Below the pieces are notes generated by a model, which searched no databases, was not told the origin of the DNA, and saw only the letters and a program-made list of their open reading frames with translations. This document shows positions 11,722 through 20,777 of a stretch of DNA of 64,000 nucleotides, one piece after another; positions within the stretch are counted from its first letter, which is position 1, and each line of letters begins with the position of its first letter. This DNA comes from Aeromicrobium stalagmiti (lineage in GTDB: Bacteria > Actinomycetota > Actinomycetes > Propionibacteriales > Nocardioidaceae): positions 186,001-250,000 of the forward strand of contig NZ_JABSTZ010000002.1 in the NCBI RefSeq assembly GCF_013283745.1. The letters are read 5' to 3'. Position numbers and translations under genes: made by a program.

Positions 11722-12708
11722 GTGACGCTGACATCTGATGTCGATGGTCCAGACGCGCTCGCAGCGTGGCACCTGCGCGGCAGCATGCACTTCGCCGGCA
11801 GCTTCGTGGTGCTGCTGATCGCCACCGGCCTGACGGAGACGCTCACGTACGACGTGGGTCTCGTGCTCCTCGGCGTCGTGGCTGCGACCGGCCTCGCGTT
11901 TCTCGCACTGATGGTCGTGCGTCAGCTCGAACGTCGGTGGTCCTTGCTCCTGTGGCCCGTCGCCGTGTGCTGCGGCGTGGGCGCCCTGGACGCTGTCGCC
12001 CATGCGGCAGCGGGTCTCGTCATGGGCCTGGTCGTCCTGTCCTTCCTGTTCGTCGGCCTCAGCCAGCCGCCCCACTGGGGCCTGCCGCTGGTGGTGCCGG
12101 CTGCCGCGCTGTTCGTCCAGGTCATGGACCTGGAGCCTCGGCAGGTGGCCGTGCGCCTGCCCGTCGCGGCGGCGGTGTGGGTCGTCTGCAGCGAGGTGCC
12201 GTCGCGGCTCATCATGGAGCTGCGCCAGAAGAACGCGGCGCTCGAGCTGCTCGCCACGACCGACAGCCTGACCGGGCTGCTCAACCGGACCCGGCTCGAC
12301 GTCCACCTCGACCGGGTCGGTGGCACCGGGTCGGTGGCACTGATCGACCTCGACCACTTCAAGGAGTTCAACGACGAGCACGGTCACGTCGCGGGAGACG
12401 TCGTGCTGATGGACTTCGCCACGGCGCTCAAGAACGGCGTGCGTCCCCAGGACGCGGTGTTCCGCTACGGCGGCGAGGAGTTCCTCGTCGTGCTGGCCAG
12501 CACGACGCCCGACGAGGCAGGGCTGGTGCTCGACCGTCTTCGCGCCGCGTGGTCGGGCCACGGGTCGGGCCTGACCTTCAGTGCGGGCGTCACGACCGGC
12601 GGTCTCTCCGCGGTGCGACGGGCAGACGCCCTGCTCTACGAGGCCAAGGCGGACGGGCGAGACCGACTGGTCGTCGACACCGGGCGCGCGGGACGCATCG
12701 CGGTCTGA
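11722..12708 (+). CDS. Membrane-anchored diguanylate cyclase (GGDEF)
   Basis: Predicted to make cyclic di-GMP from two GTP. The N-terminal 155 residues hold about five or six membrane helices. The GGDEF domain starts near residue 180 (TTDSLTGLLNRTRLD) with the substrate-binding ALIDLDHFKEFND and an intact active-site motif YGGEEF. No RxxD inhibitory site is obvious in front of GGEEF (KNGVRPQDAVFRYGGEEF). GTG 11722 is selected for its strong GGAGGGAG ribosome site. It is a single-gene unit. Confidence 0.88.
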   Translation: MTLTSDVDGPDALAAWHLRGSMHFAGSFVVLLIATGLTETLTYDVGLVLLGVVAATGLAFLALMVVRQLERRWSLLLWPVAVCCGVGALDAVAHAAAGLVMGLVVLSFLFVGLSQPPHWGLPLVVPAAALFVQVMDLEPRQVAVRLPVAAAVWVVCSEVPSRLIMELRQKNAALELLATTDSLTGLLNRTRLDVHLDRVGGTGSVALIDLDHFKEFNDEHGHVAGDVVLMDFATALKNGVRPQDAVFRYGGEEFLVVLASTTPDEAGLVLDRLRAAWSGHGSGLTFSAGVTTGGLSAVRRADALLYEAKADGRDRLVVDTGRAGRIAV

Positions 12709-12795
12709 CAGAGCCAAGCCTGACCTTCGTGAGGCTGTCCTGATCAGGGGGGTGCGGGGTTACGGTCGCACCATCGTCCCGACCAGGAGGCAGCC

Positions 12796-13089
12796 ATGAC
12801 CGTCGTCGATCTCCCCGAAGTCCACACCTGTTCTGTCGAAGGGTGCTCCTACAACAGCGACACGGCGTGTCACGCGGGAGCGATCACCGTGTCCGGCGAC
12901 CAGGCCGCCTGCGGCACGTTCATCGACATCGGGACCCACGGCGGGCTCAGCATGACGCTGGCCAAGGTGGGCGCCTGCCACCGAGCGGACTGCAGCCACA
13001 ACGACAACCTGGAGTGCGGTGCGACGTCGATCTCGGTCGGGCCCGGTGCCGACGCGGCGGACTGCCTGACGTACGCGCCGACCTCCTGA
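12796..13089 (+). CDS. DUF1540-type cysteine-rich protein
   Basis: A 97-residue soluble protein built from two copies of a short cysteine motif: CSVEGCSYNSDTACHAGAI near residue 12 and CHRADCSHNDNLECGATSI near residue 61. This is the DUF1540 pattern, whose four-cysteine units probably bind a metal. Function unknown. AGGAGG lies 6 nt before the ATG. It converges on the downstream hydrolase gene with a 9-nt gap. Confidence 0.78.
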   Translation: MTVVDLPEVHTCSVEGCSYNSDTACHAGAITVSGDQAACGTFIDIGTHGGLSMTLAKVGACHRADCSHNDNLECGATSISVGPGADAADCLTYAPTS

Positions 13090-13098
13090 CGGTCGGGC

Positions 13099-14034
13099 TC
13101 AGCCGACGCGGGTCAGCAGCTCGCGCAGCTCGTCGAGCACGATCCCGGGGAACTCGATCGGGATGAAGTGTGTCGCGCTGAGCTCTCGGTAGCGCGAGCC
13201 CTTGATCCGCTGCGACGCGGTGAGCATGTCGCGGGCTCCGGTCAGCACGTCCCATCGCCCGGCAAGGAACGTGACCGGGATGTCGATGTCGCTCAGCGAC
13301 ACCCGCGTGTGCTGGGCGACGCTCAGCGCCAGCTTGGCGTACCATGCCGGGTGCGTCGTGAAGAACTCCTGCAGCAGCGTCCGCAGCTCGGCGGTGTCGG
13401 CCGCGGGGTGGATGAGGCGCGTCTGACGCACGATGTCGGCGGTCAGGTTGGTCCACGGGAGGCGGCGGGTCACGGGGGCCAGGGCGTGCCCGGTCAGGGT
13501 CACCGACTTCGCCAGCCCGACCATGACGCCGCGGGCCAGCATCGGAGGCACCCGCAGTGGCGCCAGCATCGTCGAGAAGGTGTTGCCGGGCACGCCCGCG
13601 ACGGCCAGGATGCCGGTGACCCGCTCGGGATGACGCGTGGCCAGCTCGAACGCGATGGTCACGCCGGTCGACCAGCTGGCGACGACGCAGGACTCGATGC
13701 CGGCGTCGTCCATGACGGCGATGGCGTCCTCGACGAACGACTCGAGGTCGACCCGGCCGTCGACCGGGCGCGCGGAGCCGCCCACGCCGCGGTGGTTCCA
13801 GCCGACCACCCGCAGGCCCGAGTCGGGGCGGAGCAGGGACGGCCAGGCGTGCGGGTTGGTGCCCAGGCCGTTGGAGACCAGGATCGTCGGCCCGTCGCCG
13901 TCGTTGGTCCACGCCCGGATGCTGGTGCCGTCAGCACTCTTGACGTCGTAGTAGCGCAGGAGGGCGGGGGTTGTGGGCACGCGCTGATTGTCCACGGCGA
14001 GGCCCCACGTGGCAACGCGGAACGCGTGCAGCAA
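13099..14034 (-). CDS. Alpha/beta-fold hydrolase with serine nucleophile
   Basis: A 311-residue alpha/beta hydrolase. The nucleophile elbow reads SWSTG, and the oxyanion region is SNGLGTNPHAW. The acid is likely the Asp in AGRWDVLTG, and the histidine lies in SATHFIPIEFP near the C-terminus. The long cap-like segment between residues about 145 and 220 is typical of lipolytic or esterase members; the substrate is unknown. Starts further in (a GTG at VPTTPALL) are possible. Confidence 0.8.
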   Translation of the reverse strand: MLHAFRVATWGLAVDNQRVPTTPALLRYYDVKSADGTSIRAWTNDGDGPTILVSNGLGTNPHAWPSLLRPDSGLRVVGWNHRGVGGSARPVDGRVDLESFVEDAIAVMDDAGIESCVVASWSTGVTIAFELATRHPERVTGILAVAGVPGNTFSTMLAPLRVPPMLARGVMVGLAKSVTLTGHALAPVTRRLPWTNLTADIVRQTRLIHPAADTAELRTLLQEFFTTHPAWYAKLALSVAQHTRVSLSDIDIPVTFLAGRWDVLTGARDMLTASQRIKGSRYRELSATHFIPIEFPGIVLDELRELLTRVG

Positions 14035-14095
14035 CGATGGGGGATCGGCTCCGGGCGTGCCGGTGGGCCGCCGGACCAGGGGGATGGGTGGCTGG

Positions 14096-15349
14096 TCAGG
14101 CGGCTCGGCGGTAGCCGGTTCGTCGTCGACGCCGTAGGCGTCTGCCGTCGCGGGTCGTGAACACGAACCCGGTGACCGCGTCCCCGCTGATCTGCAGGAG
14201 GTTGCGGTGCACCAGATGATGGCACCTGGTGCACAGCCCGATGAGGAGGTCGATGTCGGTCGGGCCGCCCATCGACCACCAGATCGAGTGGTGGATCTCC
14301 AGATGGGTCTGCTTGCAACCGGGCGCAGCGCACTCGCCCATCTGCCGAGCGATCACACCCTTGCGCTGCCGAAGGTTCGGCGAATACATCGCCGTGCCGA
14401 CATTCAAGATCTGCGACTGCACGGCCTTGCCGTCCTTCATCACGATCGGCGTCACCGCAGCCATGCACGTCAGCATCATCAGCAGCTGTGGGCCGATCGC
14501 CCCGTGACCGGCCAGCACCGCGGGCTCCGTCGCCGGCATGACCGGCGGATTCAGATAAGGCTTCTTCGTGGTCTGCTCGACATGCTCGGCCGCAGCGGCG
14601 AGGGTCTCGGCGTCCACGAACACGCTCATGTGGGGCTTGACGCCCTTGTCAGCCGGCAGTCCTGAACCGAGGAACGCCGACGCGAGGTCGTCGACGGCCT
14701 GGACCCGACGCTCGGCCCCGGTCCTGGTGTCATCCACCCCCGTAGGAGCGGAGAGGGCGTCGATAGCCTTCTTCAGCTTCGACCCGGTGACGGTGTTCAA
14801 GAACCCGGTCACATGAAACCCGTCCGGCAGTGCGTCGATGGAGAAGTCCTCCTTCTCCATCCCGTCCAAGTACTTCTCGTCCAGGTCCTCGGGATGCAGC
14901 ACGTCCTGGAGGTGCTTGACCGCCTCGAACAGATCACCCGGCGCACGAGCCAGAGCGACCTCGACGAACTCGGCCTCGAACTCGCGCATCGACTCCAACC
15001 CGATGTGCCGCAACCCGTAGGCGAACACCGCCACATGCGCGGCGCTGATCTTGCCGGCCAAGGCCGCTTCAGCCACCAACGACAAGTCACCCAACGCCTG
15101 AACGTTGCGAACGAGGATCGATGCCTGGCCCGGCTTCAGCCGCAGCTGGTTACGGACCCACGCATTCAGGGTCGACGCACCATCGAGCTCGAACTCCTTC
15201 GAACCCTGAAGCTCCGCCAACAACATCGACTTCGCCGCATCCAAAGCATCCTGGGCAACCTGCACCGCATGCAACGACTCCCGCACATCCCCCGACGAGA
15301 GCGCGAGCGCAGCGGTGCGCATCGCCTCGATCGTCGGCTGCGGATTCAT
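14096..15349 (-). CDS. DUF222 / HNH endonuclease (13E12-repeat type)
   Basis: A 417-residue protein with an N-terminal DUF222 helical domain (residues about 20-300) and a C-terminal HNH nuclease module: CAAPGC near residue 343, then HLEIHHSIWW and LCTRCHHLVH, giving the paired Cys-Zn ligands and the catalytic histidine. Actinobacterial genomes carry many such genes, often variable between strains, and M. tuberculosis 13E12-family members include DNA-damage-induced genes. Base composition is slightly lower in GC than the neighbours, hinting at transfer. An SOS box sits inside the promoter, and the message appears leaderless. Confidence 0.88.
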   Translation of the reverse strand: MNPQPTIEAMRTAALALSSGDVRESLHAVQVAQDALDAAKSMLLAELQGSKEFELDGASTLNAWVRNQLRLKPGQASILVRNVQALGDLSLVAEAALAGKISAAHVAVFAYGLRHIGLESMREFEAEFVEVALARAPGDLFEAVKHLQDVLHPEDLDEKYLDGMEKEDFSIDALPDGFHVTGFLNTVTGSKLKKAIDALSAPTGVDDTRTGAERRVQAVDDLASAFLGSGLPADKGVKPHMSVFVDAETLAAAAEHVEQTTKKPYLNPPVMPATEPAVLAGHGAIGPQLLMMLTCMAAVTPIVMKDGKAVQSQILNVGTAMYSPNLRQRKGVIARQMGECAAPGCKQTHLEIHHSIWWSMGGPTDIDLLIGLCTRCHHLVHRNLLQISGDAVTGFVFTTRDGRRLRRRRRTGYRRAA

Positions 15350-15362
15350 GACCCCAGACTAC

Positions 15363-15378
15363 TCGAACAGACGTTCGA
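15363..15378 (-). promoter_or_regulatory. LexA (SOS) box in the DUF222-HNH promoter
   Basis: TCGAACAGACGTTCGA is a perfect match to the actinobacterial LexA site TCGAAC-N4-GTTCGA. On the minus strand it lies between a -35-like TTGTGA (15379-15384) and a -10 TAGTCT (15356-15361) with exactly 17 bp spacing. The -10 ends 6 nt before the ATG, so the transcript is probably leaderless. The remaining stretch to 15528 (about 150 nt, AT-richer) shows no gene. Confidence 0.8.
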
Positions 15379-15528
15379 TCACAAGGCTTTGGCGATACAA
15401 ATCTCCTGCAACCGCAGCAGAACATGTGCGATTCTGCACTTTGGATGAGACGACGCTTGAGTCCTGTGTCGAGTTGAATCTGTTGCGCGCCGTCTGTGCT
15501 CGGCAGACTGACCGCGGCTCGCCGGCCC

Positions 15529-16380
15529 TCAGCCCAGCGCCAGCACCGCGTCGACGAATCGTCCGGCGCCGCCGTCGGAGTCGGGCAGGAAGAGGCTGGG
15601 CTCCGCGAGCTCGAGCTCGATGAGGACGGGCGCGCCGTCGGCGCCGGTCACCAGGTCGATCCGCGCGTAGAGCGGAGCCGACTCGAGGCCCAGCAGGGAG
15701 ACGGCCGTCGCGAGCACGTGCTCGGAGACCTCCCGCTGGGCGTCGGACGGCGTGCGCGGGGTGATCGACTCGCGGCTGTCGCGGTCCTGTCGGACGCCTT
15801 CACCGCGGTTGAGGAGGGGGCCCTTGCGGATGGCGTGCGAGAACGTCCCGGAGAAGTGGAGCATGGCGGTCTCGCCCTCGTCGTCGACCGAGGCGATGTA
15901 GGGCTGTGTCATGGAGGTGCGGCCGGCGGCGACGAGCTCGGCGCTGTGGGCCCACACCTGCTCGCGGGTGGACCAGCGGGCGGTGTCCTTCGAGCCGGAC
16001 GAGATCGTGGGCTTCACGACCCACTCGTCGTGGTCGCCGATGTCGTCTCCGGCGGCGACGTCCCACCGGGTCTCGATGATCGGCACGCCGGCGGCCTGCA
16101 GCTGCTGGAGATAGACCTTGTCGGTGTTCCAGGTCAGGACGTCGTGGGAGTTGTGCAGCTGCGGCACCGCCGCGGCCCAGGCGAGGAACTCGTCGCGGCG
16201 GGCGATGTAGTCCCAGCACGAGCGCACGACCACCGCGTCGTACGACGGCCAGTCGACGGCCGGGTCGTCCCACACGACGATCTCTGCATCCGTGCCGCGC
16301 TGCTCCGCGGCTGCGAGGAGGAGCGGGAGGTCGGCGTCGTAGGGGCGGTGAGTGCTGCTGGTCACGAAGGCGATGCTCAT
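15529..16380 (-). CDS. ATP-grasp domain protein (RimK/glutathione-synthetase-like)
   Basis: A 283-residue protein with an ATP-grasp layout: an N-terminal pre-ATP domain (VVVRSCWDYIARRDEFLAW), a lysine in DEWVVKPTISSGSKDT that probably contacts ATP, and the metal-binding end LYARIDLVTG...LIELELAEPSLF. Such enzymes join a carboxylate to an amine or thiol through an acyl phosphate, but the substrate here is unknown. The gene is transcribed divergently from the SatD gene across a 72-nt region with two palindromes. Confidence 0.82.
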   Translation of the reverse strand: MSIAFVTSSTHRPYDADLPLLLAAAEQRGTDAEIVVWDDPAVDWPSYDAVVVRSCWDYIARRDEFLAWAAAVPQLHNSHDVLTWNTDKVYLQQLQAAGVPIIETRWDVAAGDDIGDHDEWVVKPTISSGSKDTARWSTREQVWAHSAELVAAGRTSMTQPYIASVDDEGETAMLHFSGTFSHAIRKGPLLNRGEGVRQDRDSRESITPRTPSDAQREVSEHVLATAVSLLGLESAPLYARIDLVTGADGAPVLIELELAEPSLFLPDSDGGAGRFVDAVLALG

Positions 16381-16396
16381 GCGTCCACCCTAATCG

Positions 16397-16442
16397 GTGA
16401 AGCGCAACACTTCACTCTTGCTATTTGAAGCAAATGACTTCA
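16397..16442. promoter_or_regulatory. Twin operators (TGAAG-N7-CTTCA) between ATP-grasp and satD-like genes
   Basis: Two inverted repeats of identical geometry occur here: GTGAAG-N7-CTTCAC at 16397-16415 and TGAAG-N7-CTTCA at 16426-16442, centres 28 bp apart. A further half-site, GCTTCACTG, lies just inside the satD-like gene. The segment is unusually AT-rich for this genome. A dimeric repressor acting on both divergent promoters is the simplest reading, and the HTH end of the SatD-like protein is a candidate. Confidence 0.6.
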
Positions 16443-16452
16443 CTATGGGGAA

Positions 16453-17082
16453 ATGAACCAGAACGCTTCACTGCACTATGCGGTGATCGGCGACCTCGTC
16501 GGCTCCCGCGAGCAGCCTTCGCGCACGCAGGCCCAGGAGCAGCTGGTCGCCGCGCTCGCTGCGGTCAACGACCGGGTCGAGGCCGTGCAGCCGCTCGAGC
16601 CCACGATCGGCGACGAGCTGCAGGGCGTCTACGCCGACCTGCACGGTGCGGCGTACGCGACCGTACTGCTGCGACTCGCCCTGCCGGAGCCGATGGACTG
16701 CCGGTTCGGGATCGGGGTCGGCCATCTGGAAATCGTCGGCAGCTCCGCCTACGGTCTGACCCAGGACGGTCCGGCCTGGTGGTCGGCGCGTGAGGCGATC
16801 GACGCCGCCAAGGCCATGGGGCGACAGGTCCCGGGTCTGCGGACCAGGATCGTGCGACCCGACCACGAAGGGGGAGACATGGCGAACGCCTACCTGCTCT
16901 GCCGCGACACGATCGTCAGCGACTTCGACGCCCGACAGCGGCGGATCGCCCTCGGCGTGCTCGACGGCAGGACGTTGGCGACGATCGCCGACGACGAGGG
17001 CATCTCGACCTCCGCGGTGTCGCAGCGTCATCGGGCCGGCATCAGCGCCCTGGTGCAGTCGATCGGCGAGGTGCCCCGATGA
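16453..17082 (+). CDS. SatD-family protein with C-terminal helix-turn-helix
   Basis: A 209-residue protein of the SatD family, whose function is not established. The N-terminal part has the arrangement YAVIGDLVGSR, then EPTIGDELQGVY, then CRFGIGVGHLEIVG, which resembles the palm fold of class III nucleotide cyclases (an inference from pattern, not a demonstrated homology). The C-terminal 50 residues (QRRIALGVLDGRTLATIADD, then STSAVSQRHRAG) look like a sigma-region-4-type helix-turn-helix. It overlaps the next, membrane-protein gene by 4 nt, so the two form a coupled pair. Confidence 0.75.
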   Translation: MNQNASLHYAVIGDLVGSREQPSRTQAQEQLVAALAAVNDRVEAVQPLEPTIGDELQGVYADLHGAAYATVLLRLALPEPMDCRFGIGVGHLEIVGSSAYGLTQDGPAWWSAREAIDAAKAMGRQVPGLRTRIVRPDHEGGDMANAYLLCRDTIVSDFDARQRRIALGVLDGRTLATIADDEGISTSAVSQRHRAGISALVQSIGEVPR

Positions 17083-17741
17083 GTGCCCTCGCGGTGCTGC
17101 TGGCCGCGGTCGGCCTGGCCGACCTGTCGCGGCGCTGGAAGGTCGCCGTCGGTGTGGTCGTGCTCGTGGCAGGCCTGCTCACGCTCGGCGCCGGCTGGCA
17201 CACGCTGTGGCTCGCGGTCGTCCTCGGCATCGTGCTCGTCGTGTGGGTCGACGCGGCCGACCATGACTCGTCCGCCGGCATCGGGCTGCTCGGGGTGGCG
17301 AGCACCGTCCTGGTGCTGTCGTCCGGCGCGCTGAGCTTTGACGACGCGCCTCTGCAGGACTGGTACGACGACCTCCCGATCCCGCGACTGGCCGCCGTGC
17401 CGCTCGACCGGGCCGCCCTGGGGCTCGGCGTCGTGCTGTTCCTCGCGACCGCGGCCAACGTGGTCGTTCGCCGGGTGCTCCAGGCGACCGGGCCGCACGT
17501 CCTCGACCAGGGCAACGACCTCAAGGGGGGCCGGGTCCTCGGGCCGCTCGAGCGGTGGTTCGTGCTCGCCTGCGCGCTCAGCGGCAACCTCGCGGTCATC
17601 GCGGTGGTCGTGGCGGCCAAGGGCATCCTGCGGTTCCCCGAGATCTCGCGCGACGGGCCTGACGGCCTGCGGGCGGAGTACGTCCTGGTGGGCAGCTTCG
17701 TCAGCTGGGCGCTCGCGCTGGTGTTCGTGCCGCTGTTCTAG
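17079..17741 (+). CDS. Membrane protein coupled to the SatD-like gene
   Basis: A 220-residue integral membrane protein with about six predicted helices (near residues 3-14, 20-40, 44-58, 66-82, 110-128 and 155-175, with a final one at 198-220). Family not recognised with certainty; elsewhere SatD genes are often followed by a membrane protein such as DUF3307. The ATGA overlap with the SatD gene implies joint production and probably a functional partnership at the membrane. Confidence 0.7.
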   Translation: MSALAVLLAAVGLADLSRRWKVAVGVVVLVAGLLTLGAGWHTLWLAVVLGIVLVVWVDAADHDSSAGIGLLGVASTVLVLSSGALSFDDAPLQDWYDDLPIPRLAAVPLDRAALGLGVVLFLATAANVVVRRVLQATGPHVLDQGNDLKGGRVLGPLERWFVLACALSGNLAVIAVVVAAKGILRFPEISRDGPDGLRAEYVLVGSFVSWALALVFVPLF

Positions 17742-17787
17742 CCGCAGCCGGGAGGGACTCCGCGAACGAGGCCCGGCGCCTCGCGCG

Positions 17788-17793
17788 TAATCT
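17788..17793 (+). promoter_or_regulatory. -10 box TAATCT of ilvD
   Basis: TAATCT ends 7 nt before the ilvD ATG at 17801, and no ribosome-binding sequence lies between them. This is the pattern of a leaderless actinobacterial transcript. No leader peptide or hairpin is visible, unlike at ilvB and cimA. Confidence 0.5.
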
Positions 17794-17800
17794 TGGGCAC

Positions 17801-19486
17801 ATGCCTTCCGAGAACGAGATCGACATCAAGCCGCGCAGCCGCACCGTCACCGATGGCCTCGAGGCCACCGCGTCACGAGGGATGCTGCGCGCCGTCGGCA
17901 TGGGTGACGACGACTGGGCGAAGCCCCAGATCGGCGTGGCCTCGAGCTGGAACGAGATCACCCCCTGCAACCTCTCGCTCGACCGCCTCGCCAAGCGCGC
18001 CAAGGAAGGTGTGCACGCCGGCGGGGGATACCCGCTCGAGTTCGGCACGATCTCGGTGTCCGACGGCATCTCGATGGGCCACGAGGGCATGCACTTCTCG
18101 CTCGTCTCGCGCGAGGTCATCGCCGACTCGGTCGAGACCGTGATGATGGCCGAGCGCCTCGACGGGTCCGTGCTGCTCGCGGGCTGCGACAAGAGCCTGC
18201 CCGGCATGCTGATGGCTGCCGCACGCCTCGACCTGGCGAGCGTCTTCGTCTACGCCGGGTCGATCATGCCCGGCAACGTCGACGGCAAGGACGTCACGAT
18301 CATCGACGCCTTCGAGGCCGTCGGCGCCTGTCTCGCCGGGAAGATGTCGCGCGAGCAGGTCGACAAGATCGAGCGCGCCATCTGCCCCGGCGAGGGCGCC
18401 TGCGGTGGCATGTACACCGCCAACACCATGGCGTCGGCCGCCGAGGCCCTCGGCATGAGCCTGCCGGGCTCCTCGGCCCCGCCCGCGATCGACAGCCGCC
18501 GCGACGAGTACGCGATCGCCTCGGGCGAGGCCGTCGTCGAGATGCTGCGCCAGGGCATCACGGCCCGCGACATCCTGACCAAGGAGGCGTTCGAGAACGC
18601 CATCACCGTCGTCATGGCGCTCGGTGGATCCACCAACGCGGTCCTGCACCTGCTGGCCATCGCCCGCGAGGCCGAGGTCGACCTGACCCTCGCCGACTTC
18701 AGCCGCATCGGCGACAAGGTCCCGCACCTGGGCGACCTCAAGCCGTTCGGCCGCTACGTCATGAACGACGTCGACAAGGTCGGTGGCATCCCGGTCATCA
18801 TGAAGGCGCTGCTCGATGCGGGCCTGATGCACGGCGACTGCCTGACGGTCACCGGCAAGACGATGGCCGAGAACCTCGCGCACATCGAGCAGCGCATCGA
18901 CGGCGACGTCATCCGTGCGATCGACAAGCCGATCCACCAGACCGGCGGCCTGACGATCCTGCACGGGACCCTGGCCCCGGAGGGTGCCGTCGTCAAGAGC
19001 GCCGGCTTCGACTCCGACGTCTTCACCGGGACGGCACGCGTCTTCGACGGCGAGCGCAAGGCGATGGACGCCCTCGAGGACGGCACGATCGTCGCCGGCG
19101 ACGTCGTCGTCATCCGCTACGAGGGCCCCAAGGGTGGCCCCGGCATGCGCGAGATGCTCGCCATCACCGGCGCGATCAAGGGCGCGGGGCTGGGCAAGGA
19201 CGTCCTGCTGATGACCGACGGTCGTTTCTCCGGCGGCACGACGGGCCTGTGCGTGGGTCACGTCGCCCCCGAGGCCGTCGACGGCGGACCCATCGCGTTC
19301 GTCAAGGACGGCGACCAGATCACCCTCGACGTGGCCAACAAGCGGCTCGACGTCGCGGTCGACGCCGACGAGCTCGAGGCGCGCAAGGTCGGCTGGGAGC
19401 CGCTGCCCCCGAAGTACACCAAGGGCGTGCTCGCCAAGTACCGCAAGCTCGTCAGCTCCGCGGCCGACGGCGCCGTCTGCGGCTGA
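17801..19486 (+). CDS. ilvD: Dihydroxy-acid dehydratase IlvD
   Basis: Dehydrates 2,3-dihydroxy-3-methylbutanoate and -pentanoate to the 2-keto acids that precede valine/leucine and isoleucine. At 561 residues the length is normal. Cysteines for the Fe-S cluster appear in [16 protein letters not shown] and [13 protein letters not shown], and the C-terminal [14 protein letters not shown] belongs to the active site. It stands apart from ilvBNC (4 kb downstream), so the pathway is split into several transcripts here. Confidence 0.97.
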   Translation: MPSENEIDIKPRSRTVTDGLEATASRGMLRAVGMGDDDWAKPQIGVASSWNEITPCNLSLDRLAKRAKEGVHAGGGYPLEFGTISVSDGISMGHEGMHFSLVSREVIADSVETVMMAERLDGSVLLAGCDKSLPGMLMAAARLDLASVFVYAGSIMPGNVDGKDVTIIDAFEAVGACLAGKMSREQVDKIERAICPGEGACGGMYTANTMASAAEALGMSLPGSSAPPAIDSRRDEYAIASGEAVVEMLRQGITARDILTKEAFENAITVVMALGGSTNAVLHLLAIAREAEVDLTLADFSRIGDKVPHLGDLKPFGRYVMNDVDKVGGIPVIMKALLDAGLMHGDCLTVTGKTMAENLAHIEQRIDGDVIRAIDKPIHQTGGLTILHGTLAPEGAVVKSAGFDSDVFTGTARVFDGERKAMDALEDGTIVAGDVVVIRYEGPKGGPGMREMLAITGAIKGAGLGKDVLLMTDGRFSGGTTGLCVGHVAPEAVDGGPIAFVKDGDQITLDVANKRLDVAVDADELEARKVGWEPLPPKYTKGVLAKYRKLVSSAADGAVCG

Positions 19487-19490
19487 CGGC

Positions 19491-20156
19491 GTGAGCGGAC
19501 CGGTCTTCGCGACCCGGTGGGACTTCCTGCTCGCCACGGTGCTGATCGGCGTCGACCGGAGCACCGGGGTCTACTCGGGGAGCGAGACCGTCCCCGGGCA
19601 GCAGATGGTGTGCGTGTGGACGCGCCGTGAGATCGCCGAGGAGGCGCTGCACGTCGAGTCGTGGGACCTGCGACCCATCGAGGTGCGCGATCTCGTGGCG
19701 ATGCTCCCGCCGGGCATCGGCGTCGTCGTCGACCCCGAGCGCCCGTCGGGCATGACGGCATCGGCGGCCTACGTCTCCGCGCTCCGGCCGTTGCTCGATC
19801 CGTTCCCGCCCGACGTGGCGATCCTGGTGGGCAGCTGGGACGAGCTGGCGGGCGACGTGCTCGACGCCGTCCGCGCGACGATGTCCGGCCCGGCGGCCGT
19901 GCGTGACCTGGTCGCCTTCACGTACCGCGTCGACGACAGCCCCCCGCTGGGATGTCTCGCCTTCGCCGCCGACGACCCTGCGCCGGCCACCGCGGCGCTC
20001 AGGGCCGCGACGGCCTCGGTGGTCGACCCCGGTGCCCTCGGCGTCGCGGCGATCAGGATCGTGCCCACCGGCGTCGTGCCGGCCGAGGTGCTGACCGCCG
20101 TCGGTGACACGTTCAGGGTCGCGCCACCCCGCCGTCGGGGTCGCTGGCGCCGCTGA
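19491..20156 (+). CDS. Hypothetical protein downstream of ilvD, 221 aa
   Basis: No family recognised with confidence; the overall layout of alternating strands and helices (residues 5-215) is loosely like an SseB-type protein. There is no signal peptide or membrane segment, and the C-terminus is Arg-rich (PPRRRGRWRR). GTG 19491 comes 4 nt after the ilvD stop, so it is probably read from the same message. A terminator hairpin follows. Confidence 0.6.
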   Translation: MSGPVFATRWDFLLATVLIGVDRSTGVYSGSETVPGQQMVCVWTRREIAEEALHVESWDLRPIEVRDLVAMLPPGIGVVVDPERPSGMTASAAYVSALRPLLDPFPPDVAILVGSWDELAGDVLDAVRATMSGPAAVRDLVAFTYRVDDSPPLGCLAFAADDPAPATAALRAATASVVDPGALGVAAIRIVPTGVVPAEVLTAVGDTFRVAPPRRRGRWRR

Positions 20157-20194
20157 CCTGGCGGTCCGCCGGTGACCTGCGCCGGAACGCGAAA

Positions 20195-20220
20195 GGGCCA
20201 CCACCTCGCGGTGGCGGCCC
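20195..20220. terminator. Bidirectional terminator hairpin
   Basis: An 11-bp stem with one mismatch and a TCGC loop, between the converging ilvD-side gene and the lipoprotein gene. On the minus strand the hairpin runs into TTTC, so it best serves the lipoprotein gene. Confidence 0.65.
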
Positions 20221-20260
20221 TCTGCGAGCCCGACCCGTCGGCCGGCTCAGGGGTGTCGGA

Positions 20261-20665
20261 TCAGGCGCAGTCCTTCGCGGCCGACGCCGCGATGTCTTGG
20301 TAGGCCTTGGTGTCCTTGGTGCTCGGCTTGTACTTCACGTCGCGGTTGACCAGCGCGGCGAGCAGCTCGTCGGGGAGCTTGGAGTCGTCGAGCTTCTCGC
20401 CGAAGCAGCCGGCCTGCTTGTCGGTGAGGCCAGCGGTCTTGAGCGTCGCGGTGAGCTGCTTGACCGAGGGGCGCTCGTCGGGGTCGACGGACTCGACAGG
20501 CGCGGCAGGTGTGGCCGGTGTGGCGTCGGACGGTGCGGCGGAGGTCGGCGCGCTCGACGTCTTCGTGTCGCCGGCGGTGTCGCCGTCGGATGAGCTGCCG
20601 CCGCACGCACTGGTGATCGTGAGGGCGAGCGCGGCAAGCGCGAGCCCGGTGGTGCGTCGCATCAT
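20261..20665 (-). CDS. Small lipoprotein (paralogue of the one at 22913-23212)
   Basis: A 134-residue exported lipoprotein. The signal peptide MRRTTGLALAALALTITSAC ends in a TSAC lipobox, followed by a Ser/Thr/Ala/Pro-rich linker (about residues 22-65) and a compact helical domain with two cysteines (QAGCFGEKL and AKDCA) that probably form a disulfide. The domain is similar in layout to the lipoprotein encoded at 22913-23212 (KKQADCAAAAILDSKL...GKCVTG, and a shared DxxYKPSxxD motif). The start at 20665 (or the next ATG codon, 20662) is chosen by AAGGA upstream. Function unknown. Confidence 0.72.
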   Translation of the reverse strand: MMRRTTGLALAALALTITSACGGSSSDGDTAGDTKTSSAPTSAAPSDATPATPAAPVESVDPDERPSVKQLTATLKTAGLTDKQAGCFGEKLDDSKLPDELLAALVNRDVKYKPSTKDTKAYQDIAASAAKDCA

Positions 20666-20777
20666 GGTGGTCCTTCGAGATGGGGGACGGAACTTCCCCA
20701 TGAAAGCAACCGGCCCCAACCCCGTGCAGCGGCGGGGTGTCGGACGCGCGGTGCGCCGCACCTAGAATGGGGACGTC

